64,000 bases of DNA from Elstera cyanobacteriorum (GTDB taxonomy: Bacteria; Pseudomonadota; Alphaproteobacteria; Elsterales; Elsteraceae): positions 224,359-288,358 of the forward strand of contig NZ_NOXS01000030.1 of NCBI RefSeq assembly GCF_002251735.1. The letters are read 5' to 3'. The notes under the pieces were generated by a model. That model was not told the DNA's origin, did not search any database, and saw only the letters and a list, made by a program, of their open reading frames with translations. The translations under genes and the position numbers were made by a program. Of this stretch, positions 44,924-55,461 are shown one piece after another; positions within the stretch are counted from its first letter, which is position 1, and each line of letters opens with the position of its first letter.

Positions 44924-46884
44924 GCCGCGCGCACCTGGGTTAGAAAATCGGTCACCACCTGCTGAAGCTGTGCCGCCTGCCCAGCCAGATCGTTCGCCGC
45001 CGTGGCAACGGTCTGGGCCTGGGCATCCACCTGCCCGATGGTCTCGCGCACCCCGCCCATCGCGTGACTGGCGCGCTGGGTACTGGCGGACGCATCATCG
45101 ACATTACGGGCGATCTCCCGCGTCGCAGCGGCCTGTTCTTCCACCGCCGCCGCGACGGCCGTCGAAATATCGGCGATGCTGGCAATCGTCGTGCGGATAC
45201 CGGTCATCGCCGACGAAGCGCCGCTGCTGGCCGATTGGATCGCCGTAATCTGCTGGGAGATTTCTTCGGTCGCCCGGCTGGTCTGCATGGCCAAGGTTTT
45301 CACTTCCGCCGCAACCACAGCAAAGCCCTTGCCGGCTTCCCCAGCCCGCGCCGCTTCGATGGTGGCATTCAGCGCCAAAAGATTGGTCTGCCCGGCGATC
45401 TGCTGGATCAACTGCACAACGGCGCCGATCTTTTGGGCGGCATCGTCCAGCCCCTGCATCCGATCGGCGGCTTGCGCGGCTTCCTGGGTCGCCTGCCCGG
45501 TAATGCCGGTGGCGTGGGTGACCTGCTGGCCGATTTCACCGACCGAGGCCGAGAGCTGATTGCCCGCCCCGGCCAGCGATTCCATATACTGCGCCGTCGT
45601 CTCCACCGTTCCGGCCCCGGTCCGGGCTTGCTCGAGCGTCTGTTGCAGACTGCGGCTCATCTGGCGAGAGAGGTCGAGCAGGGCCGACGCACTGCGGCCA
45701 ACCAGGGCGACAACGCCCTGCACGCTATCCTCGAACCGCCGGGCCAGGGCAAGGCGGGTTTCGCGCTGCTCGGCTTCGCTGCGGGCGCGGCTTTCGGCCT
45801 GATCGCGGCGCAGCCCTTCCGCCTCCTGCATCGAGCGCTGAAACACTGCCACCGCCGCCGCCATCGCGCCAATTTCGTCGCGGCGGGTCAGACCGGGAAT
45901 CGCGCCGTCGAGCCGCCCATCGGCTAGATCGGTCATTGCCGCCGTCATCGCCAAAACCGGCCCGCACAGGCTGCGACTAAGACGCCAGGCGGCCAACAGC
46001 GCCAGCACCAAAATAGCGCCGCCGATGGCCAGCGAAATCAGCAGGGCGCGCTGCTGCACGCCCGCAAGCTCCGCCCGGTCGCGGGACAGCAGCACGACGC
46101 CGAAAATATCGCCGCGATAATCGCGCACGGGCTGGGCGACGAAGGAAAGCGTTTCGGTTCCGAGCATGAAACTTCCGGTCTGCCCCGCGCCTTGCAGGGC
46201 CGCCGCCAAAGTATCGGCAGGCACGGGCGGATCGTCCGCGAATGTTTTGGCGAAACTGGTTAGCCCCTTGGCCGAGGTTACATAGAGCGCGACATCGGCC
46301 CCCGTCGTCGCCTTCAAGCGGTCGAAGAAAAACTGATCGATCGATAGGCCGATTTCGACCGAGCCGATGGGCTTCTGGTCTTTGGTCATCGGCACCACGC
46401 CGCGAATACCCAGGCCCTCGACACCATTTTCGATCCCAGACACCGGCTTTTGCGCCTGATTGACGGCAACCACCGTGAAGCGGAAGGACGAAAGATCGTC
46501 GCCAAACTTCTCCGGGCGATGGACGCGCAGGAAGGATGTCGCGGGCGCCATATGGAACTGAAGCTGACGCACACCGTGCTTATCCTTCAGTTCCTTGAAC
46601 GCCGGGGCGAGGAGTGCTTGAAGCTTCTCCCGCTCCCGCGCGGCAAAGAGATCGCGGACCGCATTATTTTCCGCCAAGCTGACCGCCAACGATAGGGCGC
46701 GGTCGCTTTCCGATTTTACAGACGAAGTAAAATAAGCGTGCAGGGTTTGCAAATCCCGCTCGGCCGCCGTTTCAATCAAGCGCTGACTGAGGATAATATG
46801 GCTGGCCGTTGTCGCCGCTATGGCTAGAAGAACGCTTCCTGCTAGGGACAACACCAACCGCTTCGATAAAGTCATCCTTAGCAT
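44920..46884 (-). CDS. Methyl-accepting chemotaxis protein with periplasmic cache-like sensor
   Basis: A 654-residue chemoreceptor; the ATG at 46884 has an AAGGAG site seven bases upstream. It has a first membrane helix (about 8-28), a periplasmic domain of about 240 residues resembling a double-cache/sCache sensor ([34 protein letters not shown]), a second helix near 280-300, a HAMP domain, and a cytoplasmic signalling tip ([34 protein letters not shown]). No pentapeptide tail is seen. The ligand is unknown, and no other che genes are nearby. Confidence 0.94.
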   Translation of the reverse strand: MLRMTLSKRLVLSLAGSVLLAIAATTASHIILSQRLIETAAERDLQTLHAYFTSSVKSESDRALSLAVSLAENNAVRDLFAAREREKLQALLAPAFKELKDKHGVRQLQFHMAPATSFLRVHRPEKFGDDLSSFRFTVVAVNQAQKPVSGIENGVEGLGIRGVVPMTKDQKPIGSVEIGLSIDQFFFDRLKATTGADVALYVTSAKGLTSFAKTFADDPPVPADTLAAALQGAGQTGSFMLGTETLSFVAQPVRDYRGDIFGVVLLSRDRAELAGVQQRALLISLAIGGAILVLALLAAWRLSRSLCGPVLAMTAAMTDLADGRLDGAIPGLTRRDEIGAMAAAVAVFQRSMQEAEGLRRDQAESRARSEAEQRETRLALARRFEDSVQGVVALVGRSASALLDLSRQMSRSLQQTLEQARTGAGTVETTAQYMESLAGAGNQLSASVGEIGQQVTHATGITGQATQEAAQAADRMQGLDDAAQKIGAVVQLIQQIAGQTNLLALNATIEAARAGEAGKGFAVVAAEVKTLAMQTSRATEEISQQITAIQSASSGASSAMTGIRTTIASIADISTAVAAAVEEQAAATREIARNVDDASASTQRASHAMGGVRETIGQVDAQAQTVATAANDLAGQAAQLQQVVTDFLTQVRAA

Positions 46885-47033
46885 CGCCCACTCCTTTGGC
46901 AAGCGGTGATTATTTTTTGTGCTTTTTACCCATCGATGATCGTTTCAGAGCAAAGCCGCACAGCGCTACCGCTGACAATAATATCATTTCATTTAATTGC
47001 CGAAGAAAATATGCGCACGCCGGGGGGCGGGTG

Positions 47034-48851
47034 TCACTTCCGCCCGAACAACCGTTCGAGATCGCTGCGCGAAAGCTGCACATAGGTCGGGCGCCCGTGG
47101 TTGCATTGCCCGCTGTTCGGCGTCACTTCCATCTGGCGCAGCAGAGCGTTCATCTCCGGTACCGACAGCCGCCGCCCAGCACGCACCGAACCGTGACAGG
47201 CCATCGTCGCCGCCACATGGTGCAGCTTATCGGTCAGGGCGAACCCGTCGCCCAGGTCGCGCGCCTGTTCGGCAAGCTCGCGCACCATCTCGGGCAGGTC
47301 GAGCTTACCCAGCAGCGCCGGAACCTCGCGCACCAGCACCGCTCCGGGGCCAAACGGCTCCACCATCAGGCCCAATTGCTGCCAATCGGCGGTGCGGGCC
47401 AGCAGCGCTTCGGCGGCGCTTTCCTCCATCTCCACCACTTCGGGGATGAGTAGCGCTTGCCGGGCGATCCCCTGATCGGCCAGGGCGGCTTTCAGTTTTT
47501 CATAGACGAGGCGTTCGTGGGCCGCGTGCTGATCGACTAAGATCACCCCATCGCGGGTTTCGGCGAGAATATAGGTTTCGTGCAGTTGCGCCCGCGCGGC
47601 CCCAAGGGGGAAGGCCTCCTCCCCCGGCGCGGGCAGCGGCGCCTCGGCCCGGGCGGCGGGGGCAAAGTCGGACGGTTGGGCCATGCCGGGCAGTGGCGCG
47701 AACCCGGCGGGCGGCGCTTGAAACCGGTAAGCGGCTTCGGCCAAAGCAGGCGCGGGGCGGCTTTCGATCGGGCGCCATTGGGTAAAATGGGTCTGCACCG
47801 GTTGCGCCTGAAAGCTGCCAAGCGCCGCGCCGGTCATCGCCGTCGAGGCCCGATGCCCCGCCCCCGCGAGCGCGTGGCGGATGGTACCGACGATCATGCC
47901 GCGCACGAGACCGGACTCGCGGAAGCGCACTTCGGTCTTGGCCGGGTGGACGTTCACATCCACCTCGGTCGGCGGCAGGTCGAGGTAGAGGGCCACCACC
48001 GCGTGCCGGTCGTGGGCCAGCACGTCCTGATACGCCCCGCGCACTGCGCCGACCAGCAGCTTATCCTTCACCGGGCGACCATTGACGAATAGGAACTGCG
48101 CCGCCGCCGTGCCGCGATGATAGGTCGGCAGGCCGATATGGCCGGTGAGGGTGATGCCCTCGCGCTCCGCCAGGATCGGCAGGGCATTGGGGGCAAAGTC
48201 GCGGCCCAGCACCGCTGCAAGGCGGTTTAAGCGCCCGGCGTCGCCCAACGGTTCGGCGGGCAGTTTCAGCAGGGCGCGCTCGCCTTCGGTTAGGAAGAAC
48301 CCAATCTCCGGTCGGGCGAGGGCGAGGCGGGTCAGCACATCCTTGATCGCATCGGTTTCCGAGCGGGTGGATTTCAGAAACTTCAGCCGCGCCGGGGTGG
48401 CGTAGAAAAGATCGCGCACCTCCACCCGCGTGCCTGCGCCTGCCGCCGCCGGGGCGGGATCGGCAATCGCCCCCCCTTCGACGGCAAGGCTCCAAGCCTC
48501 CGCCGCCCCCTGCGGGCGGGAGGTGAGGCGAAGCCGCGCCACCGCCCCGATCGACGGCAGCGCCTCGCCCCGGAACCCAAGGGTGTGGATATTCAGCAGA
48601 TCATCGGTTGGGAGTTTGGAGGTCGCGTGCCGTTCGACCGCGAGACGCAACTCCTCCCGATCCATACCGCAGCCATTGTCCGATACGGCGATCAGCGCCT
48701 TGCCGCCGTCCTGGGTCTGCACGTCGATGCGCGTGGCCCCGGCATCGAGCGCGTTTTCCACCAACTCTTTCACAGCGGCGGCGGGACGTTCGATCACCTC
48801 GCCCGCCGCAATGCGGTTGACGAGGGTCGGGGGCAGCAGACGAAGGCGCAT
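47034..48851 (-). CDS. mutL: DNA mismatch repair protein MutL
   Basis: A 605-residue MutL. The N-terminal GHKL ATPase has KELVENALDAGAT, DNGCGMD and HTLGFRGEALPSIG. The C-terminal domain carries the endonuclease motif D440-QHA...E446...E451, plus the ACHGS-type segment (551-555) and Q582-C-N-H-G-R-P588. This marks a nicking MutL, as in bacteria that lack MutH. Its ATG overlaps the stop of the upstream M16 gene by one base (TGATG). Confidence 0.97.
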   Translation of the reverse strand: MRLRLLPPTLVNRIAAGEVIERPAAAVKELVENALDAGATRIDVQTQDGGKALIAVSDNGCGMDREELRLAVERHATSKLPTDDLLNIHTLGFRGEALPSIGAVARLRLTSRPQGAAEAWSLAVEGGAIADPAPAAAGAGTRVEVRDLFYATPARLKFLKSTRSETDAIKDVLTRLALARPEIGFFLTEGERALLKLPAEPLGDAGRLNRLAAVLGRDFAPNALPILAEREGITLTGHIGLPTYHRGTAAAQFLFVNGRPVKDKLLVGAVRGAYQDVLAHDRHAVVALYLDLPPTEVDVNVHPAKTEVRFRESGLVRGMIVGTIRHALAGAGHRASTAMTGAALGSFQAQPVQTHFTQWRPIESRPAPALAEAAYRFQAPPAGFAPLPGMAQPSDFAPAARAEAPLPAPGEEAFPLGAARAQLHETYILAETRDGVILVDQHAAHERLVYEKLKAALADQGIARQALLIPEVVEMEESAAEALLARTADWQQLGLMVEPFGPGAVLVREVPALLGKLDLPEMVRELAEQARDLGDGFALTDKLHHVAATMACHGSVRAGRRLSVPEMNALLRQMEVTPNSGQCNHGRPTYVQLSRSDLERLFGRK

Positions 48852-50197
48852 CAGAATCCTGGCGGTAACGGCAAAGACGGCGGCAGATCGGGCGTGGTCT
48901 CCCCGGCGGCGATGATCACCAGCGCGTCGGGATCGATCAGGCGTTTGGCGGCGGCGTTCACCCGCTCCAGGGTAAGGCCTGCCAGCAGCGCGCGGCGGTC
49001 ATCGTAATAGGTCGGCGGCAGCCCGTCGAGTTGCAAGCGCCCAACGAAATCGGCCATTGCCCCCGTCGAGGTGAGGCTGACGATAGAGGCGCCGAGGTAG
49101 TAATCCCGCGCCGCGTCTAATTCGTCCTGGGTGATCCCGCCGTCGCGCAGTTCCGCCCACAGGCGCTTGGTGATCGCAATAGCTTCTGCCACCCGCCCGG
49201 GTGCCATTGCCGCCGTCGTGACCCACGTTGGGCGCAAACCGCCGTAGCGTAACGCGGACCCGGTGGAATAGACCATGCCGCGCTTTTCGCGTAGTTCGAT
49301 CTTGAGACGCGAGGTGAAGGTCGCCCCGCCCAGAACATGCTCCAGGATCGCGGCTGGCCAGAAATCGGCATCCCGACGGTCAAGGCCGGGCAGCACGGTC
49401 ACCAGGCTGCTCTGCGGTGCCCCCGGCACGGGAACGTGATAAAACCCCGGCTGCGGTCGCTCAGGGAAAGTCGGCAGCGGTGGGGCGACTTCCCCGGGCG
49501 GAAGCTTGCCGAACAGCCGATCCAACAGCGGGGCCAACTCCGCCGGGCTAATCGCCCCGGCTACCGCCACCGATAGATTGGCCCGGGTTAGCCGGTCGCG
49601 GCTAACGGCCATCATATCGTCGCGGGTAATGTCATCGACACGGGGCAGCAGCGGCGTGGTGATCATCGGCACCTGGTCGCCCAGAAACAGCGCCGCCAGC
49701 GTCTGTTCCGCCCGCACGCCCGGCTGCCGTTGATCGGCTTGCAGTTGGCGCTTGAGGGTCGTGCGGCCCTGCAGAATGGCCGCGTCGGGAATGACCCGCT
49801 GGGTTAAGGATAGCGCAATCAAATCGGCGCTATCGTCGCGCTTATCGCGGATCATGCGGATCGAAATCTGATCGTAGGCCGGGGTACGATTGATCGCCAG
49901 GCTGGCCGATAGGCTTTCAAACTGCCGGACGAAGCCAACCGGATCGTAATTCCCCGCCGTCGTTCCGGTTAACGCATTCATCAGGCGGCTGACCCCCGGC
50001 TTCGGATCGAGACGGGAGCCGCCCCGCGCTGCCGCTTGGATGGAAATTACCGGCACCGTCTCGTCACGCCACAGCCACGCGGTAATGCCGCCAGGGCTAG
50101 TCACGCTTTCGATTGTCACCTTCGGCGGATCGACCGCCAGCGCGGCCCCCGGCAGCAGCAGGCAGATCAGCAGCGAGCGGAGCAGAGCGCGGATCAT
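48851..50197 (-). CDS. M16 peptidase-family protein lacking the zinc motif
   Basis: A 448-residue secreted protein with a signal peptide (about 1-22). It has the M16 two-domain fold: GGITAWLWRDETVPVISIQAAARGGSRLDPKPGVSRLMNALTG at the start, and a later RGMVYSTGS-type segment. The HxxEH zinc-binding motif that should follow GVSRLM is absent, so it is probably a non-catalytic partner, as in mitochondrial MPP-alpha. It overlaps the catalytic M16 gene by four bases, and mutL by one. Confidence 0.93.
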   Translation of the reverse strand: MIRALLRSLLICLLLPGAALAVDPPKVTIESVTSPGGITAWLWRDETVPVISIQAAARGGSRLDPKPGVSRLMNALTGTTAGNYDPVGFVRQFESLSASLAINRTPAYDQISIRMIRDKRDDSADLIALSLTQRVIPDAAILQGRTTLKRQLQADQRQPGVRAEQTLAALFLGDQVPMITTPLLPRVDDITRDDMMAVSRDRLTRANLSVAVAGAISPAELAPLLDRLFGKLPPGEVAPPLPTFPERPQPGFYHVPVPGAPQSSLVTVLPGLDRRDADFWPAAILEHVLGGATFTSRLKIELREKRGMVYSTGSALRYGGLRPTWVTTAAMAPGRVAEAIAITKRLWAELRDGGITQDELDAARDYYLGASIVSLTSTGAMADFVGRLQLDGLPPTYYDDRRALLAGLTLERVNAAAKRLIDPDALVIIAAGETTPDLPPSLPLPPGF

Positions 50198-51534
50198 GGC
50201 GCAGCCTTCGGTAGCAGATGGGTAATGACGAAGGCCGCCGGGTTGAACCAGCGTGCGGCACTCTGCCGAACCTCGGCGGGGGTGACGCGGCGGATGCGGT
50301 CGTCGTCTGCCGCCACATCATCCGGCGTACGACCAATCATTTTGGCCCGCCCGAGACTATTGGCCAAACCGGTGAGTGAGTCGCGCTCGAACGCCTCGCC
50401 GTTGGTCAGCCGTTCAATGGCGCGGTTCACCTCCGTCTCGCTCAACCCCTCCCGCTGGACCCGGCCCACTTCCGCGAGAAAGGCGGTTTCCAGCCGGTCG
50501 AGATCGACGCCCGGCGCCGGCGACGCTGATAGGAAAATCTGTCCCGGTCCCCGGCGCGACAGGTCTACGCCCGCCAAAGCCTGCTGCGCCAAGCGCTGCT
50601 CATTGACCAAGGTCCGGTCGAGCCGGCTGCCCAAGCCCTGACCGAACCCATCGATCAAAACCGCCATCGCCGCCGCCTCGTCCGGGGAAACCGTGCTGAG
50701 CGAGGGGCCAATCGCCCGGGCTGACCAGGCTGGCGTTGGGGCACGGGCGGATACTTCCGTCAGTTTACGGTCGGTTGGCGCGGCGGGGATGGGCAAGGCC
50801 ACCCGCGGCGGCAGCGCGCGGGCCGTCACCCGGCCATAGGTCGCATCGGCCAAGCGCAGCACTTCGGACAGATCGGTATCGCCCGCCACGATCAACACGG
50901 CATTGTTCGGCGCGTACCAACGGGCATGAAAGGCCAGGGCGTCCTGATAGGTCAGGGTCTTAATATCGGCTTCCCAGCCGATGACCGGGCGACCATAGGG
51001 ATGATCGGGAAACAGCGCCGCCGCCGCTTTTTCCGACAAGCGACCGCCGGGGGGCGCATTGACGCGCTGATTGCGCTCTTCGAGCACCACCGACAGCTCT
51101 GGGCGACTATTGGCCTCCGACAGTTTCAGCCCGGCCATGCGGTCGGCCTCCAGCGCCATCATCGCGCCCAATTGGTCGCGCGGCATGGTTTGGAAATAGC
51201 CGGTATAGTCGGCACTGGTGAAGGCGTTCTGCCGCCCGCCGTGGCGATTGACCAGCGCATCGAAGGCACCGGGGGGCGTTTTTTCCGTGCCCTTGAACAT
51301 CAGATGCTCAAGATAATGGGCAAGGCCGGTCTTGCCCGGTTCCTCCTCCGTACTGCCCACCTTATACATCAGCAAATGATGGATCGCCGGCATCCGCTGC
51401 TGCGGAACGACGATCACCTCAAGCCCATTGGCAAGGGTGGCGGTTTCAACCCCCCAACGGGTTTTCGCGAGGTCGGCGGCCCAGAGCGGCGGGGCGAGGA
51501 TCAAAACGGCAATGGTGGCGGCAATCGGACGCAA
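50194..51534 (-). CDS. M16 family zinc peptidase (catalytic partner)
   Basis: A secreted M16 peptidase of about 446 residues from the TTG at 51534, which has a GGA-rich site and gives a short signal peptide ending PLWAAD. A GTG at 51630 would add 32 residues. The zinc site is H73-Y-L-E76-H77, with a downstream Glu region (EANSRPELSVVLEERNQR). M16 enzymes degrade small peptides in the periplasm, usually as a pair with an inactive partner, which here is the next gene. Function in this organism is not known. Confidence 0.9.
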   Translation of the reverse strand: MRPIAATIAVLILAPPLWAADLAKTRWGVETATLANGLEVIVVPQQRMPAIHHLLMYKVGSTEEEPGKTGLAHYLEHLMFKGTEKTPPGAFDALVNRHGGRQNAFTSADYTGYFQTMPRDQLGAMMALEADRMAGLKLSEANSRPELSVVLEERNQRVNAPPGGRLSEKAAAALFPDHPYGRPVIGWEADIKTLTYQDALAFHARWYAPNNAVLIVAGDTDLSEVLRLADATYGRVTARALPPRVALPIPAAPTDRKLTEVSARAPTPAWSARAIGPSLSTVSPDEAAAMAVLIDGFGQGLGSRLDRTLVNEQRLAQQALAGVDLSRRGPGQIFLSASPAPGVDLDRLETAFLAEVGRVQREGLSETEVNRAIERLTNGEAFERDSLTGLANSLGRAKMIGRTPDDVAADDDRIRRVTPAEVRQSAARWFNPAAFVITHLLPKAAP

Positions 51535-51749
51535 GGGCAGGCCCTTTCCTTCTTTCCCCTCAAAATAGGGCGGAGACCAGGGCGAAACCAGGGCAAAAGC
51601 ACCGGAAGACCTGACAGTGGAAATTGACACCCGAAGACCGGCCCCTTATCTCTGCAAGGCTCTTCTCGGAGCATATCGGCCCGCCCTTCGATGCCGCCGG
51701 GGGCATGGCCGTTCTTTCTTTAAGGCGTGTTGGTTTGGAAGGTTTCTCG

Positions 51750-54416
51750 ATGTTCGGCGCCCTCGCGAAAAAGCTGTTCGGCTCGGCCACGGAACGTGTG
51801 GTCAAGGGGATGCACAAGACGGTTCAGGCGATCAATGCGCTGGAGCCGGAGATTGCGGCCCTGACCGACGAACAACTGACCGCCCAGACCGATAAACTGC
51901 GCGCCCGCCTGGACGCTGGCGAAACGCTGGACGATATTCTGGTCGAAGCCTTCGCCACAGTGCGCGAAGCCGCCAAGCGCGAATTGGGCCTGCGCCCCTT
52001 CGACGTGCAGTTGATCGGCGGGATCGTGCTGCACCGGGGCATGATTTCGGAAATGCGCACCGGGGAAGGCAAAACCCTGGTCGCCGTCCTGCCGACCTAC
52101 CTGAACGCCCTGCAAGGCAAGGGCGTCCATATCGTCACGGTCAATGATTACCTCGCCCGGCGCGATTCGACCCAGATGGGGCGCATTCACCGCCGCCTGG
52201 GGCTGACGACCGGCTGTATCGTCAACGGCCTCAATGATGTCGAACGCCGCGCCGCCTATGCCTGCGACGTGACCTATGGCACCAACAATGAATTCGGCTT
52301 CGATTACCTGCGCGACAATATGAAGTTCCGGCTAGACGATATGGTCCAGCGCAGCTTCAACTATGCCATCGTCGATGAAGTCGACTCGATCCTGATCGAC
52401 GAAGCGCGCACGCCGCTGATCATCTCCGGCCCCGCCGAAGATAGTTCGGAGCTTTATAAAGCCGTCAACGTCCTGATCCCGCGCCTCGCCGCCGAGGATT
52501 TTGAAAAGGACGAAAAAGCCCGCACCGTCGCCCTGACCGAATTGGGTCAGGAAAAGATGGAAGAGCTGATGCTGGAAGCCGGGCTGCTGAAGACCGGCAC
52601 GCTCTATGACGTGCAGAACGTCAACCTCGTCCATCACGCCAATCAGGCCCTGCGCGCCCATACGCTGTTTACCCGCGACGTCGATTACATCGTCAAAGAC
52701 GATAAGGTCATCATCATCGACGAGTTTACCGGCCGTATGATGGACGGGCGGCGCTATTCCGAAGGGCTGCACCAGGCGCTGGAAGCCAAGGAAGGCGTGA
52801 CTATTCAGATGGAGAACCAGACCCTGGCCTCCATCACCTTCCAGAATTACTTCCGCATGTATCCGAAGCTGGCGGGCATGACCGGGACCGCCGCCACCGA
52901 AGCGCCGGAATTCCAGGAAATCTATAAGCTGGAAGTGGTGGATATTCCCACCAATGTGCCGGTACAGCGCAAGGACCATGACGACGAGGTCTATCGCACC
53001 GCCCGCGAAAAATACGACGCCATCGCAACGCTGATCAAAGAGTGCCGGGAGCGGCAGCAGCCGGTGCTCGTCGGCACCGTTTCGATTGAAAAATCGGAAC
53101 TTCTGTCCGAACTGCTGAAAAAGTCGGGCATTCCCCATTCGGTGCTGAACGCCCGCTACCACGAGCAAGAAGCGCTGATCGTCGCGCAGGCGGGGCGCCC
53201 CGGCGCCGTGACCATCGCCACCAATATGGCCGGGCGCGGGACCGATATTCAGCTTGGCGGTAATGTGGAAGCGCGCATGGCGCTCGAAATCATGCCGACC
53301 GATACGCCAGAGGCGCGGGCTGCTAAGGAAGCGACCATTCGGGCCGAAGTCGAGGCGGCCAAGCAGATCGTTCTGACCGCGGGCGGTCTTTACGTCATCG
53401 GGACCGAACGCCACGAAAGCCGCCGCATCGACAATCAGTTGCGTGGTCGCTCGGGCCGTCAGGGCGACCCCGGCGCGTCGAAATTCTTCCTATCGCTGGA
53501 AGACGATTTGATGCGCATCTTCGCCGCCGACCGCATGGACGGCATGCTGCAAAAGCTGGGACTGAAGGAAGGCGAAGCCATCATTCACCCCTGGATCAAT
53601 AAAGCGCTGGCGAAAGCCCAGCAGCGCGTCGAAGCCCGCAACTTCGAAATTCGTAAGAACCTGCTGCGCTTCGATAACGTCATGAACGACCAGCGCAAGG
53701 TGATCTACGAACAGCGGCGCGAGATCATGAACGCCGACGATTGTTCGGCGATGGTCACCGAAATGCGCCAGGAGCTGATCCACGATCTCGTTACCCGCTG
53801 CATTCCGCCGTCGGCCTATGCCGAACAGTGGGATATCGGTCAGTTGCATACCGAAACCCTGCGCCTGCTGGCGCTCGACCTGCCCATCGCCGAATGGGCC
53901 AAGGAAGAGGGCATCGCCGACGAAGAGATTCTGGAGCGCATCCTTCAAGCCTCGGACGCGGCAATGGCGGCCAAGGAAGCCGAATATGGCGCTGAACTGA
54001 TGCGGCTGGCCGAAAAGAGCATGCTGCTGCAAATCCTCGATCAGCTTTGGAAAGACCATCTGCTGACGCTGGATCATCTGCGTCAGGGGATCGGCCTGCG
54101 GGCCTACGCCCAGCGCGATCCGCTGAACGAATATAAGCGCGAAGCCTTTGTCCTGTTCGAAGATATGCTGGGCAACCTGCGCCAGACCGTTGTGCAGGCG
54201 CTGACCCATTTGCATCTACAGCTTTCAACGCCGAGCGAAGCCCTGTTCGCCGAAAGCGCGACGACGGCCGACGCGGCTGAAGAAGACGGTTGGGTGCAAT
54301 ATCAAGGTGTGCGTATAAAACGCGATGATCCCAGCACTTGGACGGGATTATCGCGAAATGCCACTTGTCCCTGTGGCTCAGGAAAAAAATATAAACACTG
54401 TCACGGCACCATCTAA
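51750..54416 (+). CDS. secA: Protein translocase ATPase SecA
   Basis: An 888-residue SecA, starting at the ATG at 51750 ([20 protein letters not shown]) with a GGAAGG site. Walker A is MRTGEGKT, the DEAD-like box is [16 protein letters not shown], and the NBD2 region has [17 protein letters not shown]. The C-terminal zinc motif is intact: C873-x-C875-x8-C884-H885, which binds SecB and phospholipids. It drives preprotein export through SecYEG. A strong terminator follows. Confidence 0.98.
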   Translation: MFGALAKKLFGSATERVVKGMHKTVQAINALEPEIAALTDEQLTAQTDKLRARLDAGETLDDILVEAFATVREAAKRELGLRPFDVQLIGGIVLHRGMISEMRTGEGKTLVAVLPTYLNALQGKGVHIVTVNDYLARRDSTQMGRIHRRLGLTTGCIVNGLNDVERRAAYACDVTYGTNNEFGFDYLRDNMKFRLDDMVQRSFNYAIVDEVDSILIDEARTPLIISGPAEDSSELYKAVNVLIPRLAAEDFEKDEKARTVALTELGQEKMEELMLEAGLLKTGTLYDVQNVNLVHHANQALRAHTLFTRDVDYIVKDDKVIIIDEFTGRMMDGRRYSEGLHQALEAKEGVTIQMENQTLASITFQNYFRMYPKLAGMTGTAATEAPEFQEIYKLEVVDIPTNVPVQRKDHDDEVYRTAREKYDAIATLIKECRERQQPVLVGTVSIEKSELLSELLKKSGIPHSVLNARYHEQEALIVAQAGRPGAVTIATNMAGRGTDIQLGGNVEARMALEIMPTDTPEARAAKEATIRAEVEAAKQIVLTAGGLYVIGTERHESRRIDNQLRGRSGRQGDPGASKFFLSLEDDLMRIFAADRMDGMLQKLGLKEGEAIIHPWINKALAKAQQRVEARNFEIRKNLLRFDNVMNDQRKVIYEQRREIMNADDCSAMVTEMRQELIHDLVTRCIPPSAYAEQWDIGQLHTETLRLLALDLPIAEWAKEEGIADEEILERILQASDAAMAAKEAEYGAELMRLAEKSMLLQILDQLWKDHLLTLDHLRQGIGLRAYAQRDPLNEYKREAFVLFEDMLGNLRQTVVQALTHLHLQLSTPSEALFAESATTADAAEEDGWVQYQGVRIKRDDPSTWTGLSRNATCPCGSGKKYKHCHGTI

Positions 54417-54425
54417 CACTATTTA

Positions 54426-54461
54426 AAAACGGCGGACCTTTTGAATAAGGTCCGCCGTTTT
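54426..54461 (+). terminator. Rho-independent terminator after secA
   Basis: A perfect 15-bp stem (54426-54440 with 54447-54461), six-base loop, then a T-rich run. It begins nine bases after the secA stop. Confidence 0.93.
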
Positions 54462-54573
54462 GATTTTTGATTCTATAATGATGCCATAGTATGCAGCTTC
54501 ATATTTGCGAAGTGATTTCGACCAGAGCTTTCATACAGAAGTAATCAATAAACGCTTTAGTTGCGTTCTTAAC

Positions 54574-54585
54574 GATTTATAAATC
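54574..54585. promoter_or_regulatory. Palindrome upstream of the ribbon-helix-helix gene
   Basis: GATTTATAAATC is a perfect 12-base palindrome in an AT-rich leader, about 100 bases before the ribbon-helix-helix start. It could be an operator; no binding data. Confidence 0.3.
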
Positions 54586-54684
54586 AATTTTCAGGTAAGA
54601 CAGGCATGCACTGGTGCGACCGCGCCAATGCTTGTTTGCAATCTGTCTATCGTCATGGGTGCCACCGTCGCGAGGATTTTCCGC

Positions 54685-54987
54685 ATGGCCCACGTCATTC
54701 CCATCGCTGCGCGCCCTATGGCGACGCAGCGCACGCTTCGGCGTTTCAGCCTAACCTCTGGTCCGCTTGAATTGCGTCTTGAAACCGAGCTGTGGTCAGC
54801 CCTGAGCGGCATCGCCAACGAGCGCCGCATGCCGTTGGCCAATCTGATTGATCTGATCGACCAGCAGCGCGGACAGCAATCGCTGCCCCGTGCCCTTTGG
54901 CGGTTTGCCATCGCCTATTTTCAGGCGCTCAGCGAAACCGTCGACCCTGCGCCGCTCGCCCGTCCGGTTTTAAAGCCGGTTGGCTAA
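54685..54987 (+). CDS. Ribbon-helix-helix domain protein (first of a facing pair)
   Basis: A 100-residue protein, starting at the ATG at 54685 with a GAGGA site; an ATG at 54628 is possible. The core GPLELRLETELWSALSGIANERRMPLANLIDLIDQQ is a ribbon-helix-helix: one strand then two helices, with a C-terminal LPRALWRFAIAYFQAL. It resembles the core of the facing gene at 54991-55416. These are likely DNA-binding homodimers, maybe controlling nearby genes. Targets are unknown. Confidence 0.8.
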   Translation: MAHVIPIAARPMATQRTLRRFSLTSGPLELRLETELWSALSGIANERRMPLANLIDLIDQQRGQQSLPRALWRFAIAYFQALSETVDPAPLARPVLKPVG

Positions 54988-54990
54988 GGT

Positions 54991-55416
54991 TTAGCGGTTT
55001 AACAGCTTCCGCCCAACGCCCGCTTCGCCGATCCCCGACGCGGAGGTTCCGCCATGCGCCGCCGTGCGAAAATAGGTGAGGATGAACATCCGCACCGATG
55101 CCGTAAAGCTCAGCCCTTGCGGTTGGCCGTCGGCAATGCGGCTGCACAATTGGGTTTGGGTGTAATTTTCGCGCCGGGCGATTTCGGTCAGCGCGTCCCA
55201 CATCTCTGGCTCCAGCCGGATCGTGGTGCGGCGCCCATTTACGGTGACATTGCGCAGAACCAGTTCGCTGTCGCGATGGGCATCGACCATATGGCGCATG
55301 GCCCGGTCAAAGATGGACCCCGCCGTATCCCCCAAGGATGCAGTCACCGCCGCCGGAGACCCAGTCCCCTCGGCAATCACCCGCAGACCGACCTGAGAGA
55401 TCGTTCGAGAGTCCAT
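54991..55416 (-). CDS. Ribbon-helix-helix domain protein (second of a facing pair)
   Basis: A 141-residue protein, starting at the ATG at 55416 rather than the GTG at 55422. The core is NGRRTTIRLEPEMWDALTEIARRENYTQTQLCSRI, then LSFTASVRMFILTYFRTAA, the same layout as the facing gene (LRLE-x-E-x-W-x-A-L and a final aromatic helix). The extra N-terminal 50 residues are unlike the partner. The stop codons of the two genes are three bases apart. Confidence 0.82.
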   Translation of the reverse strand: MDSRTISQVGLRVIAEGTGSPAAVTASLGDTAGSIFDRAMRHMVDAHRDSELVLRNVTVNGRRTTIRLEPEMWDALTEIARRENYTQTQLCSRIADGQPQGLSFTASVRMFILTYFRTAAHGGTSASGIGEAGVGRKLLNR

Positions 55417-55461
55417 CCACACCCCCCTATTGTTGCGGGCGGAGACAAGAATCCACCCGGT

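Noticed and set aside
52332..53414. Long open frame on the minus strand inside secA
   Set aside because: It is the complement of highly conserved SecA sequence.
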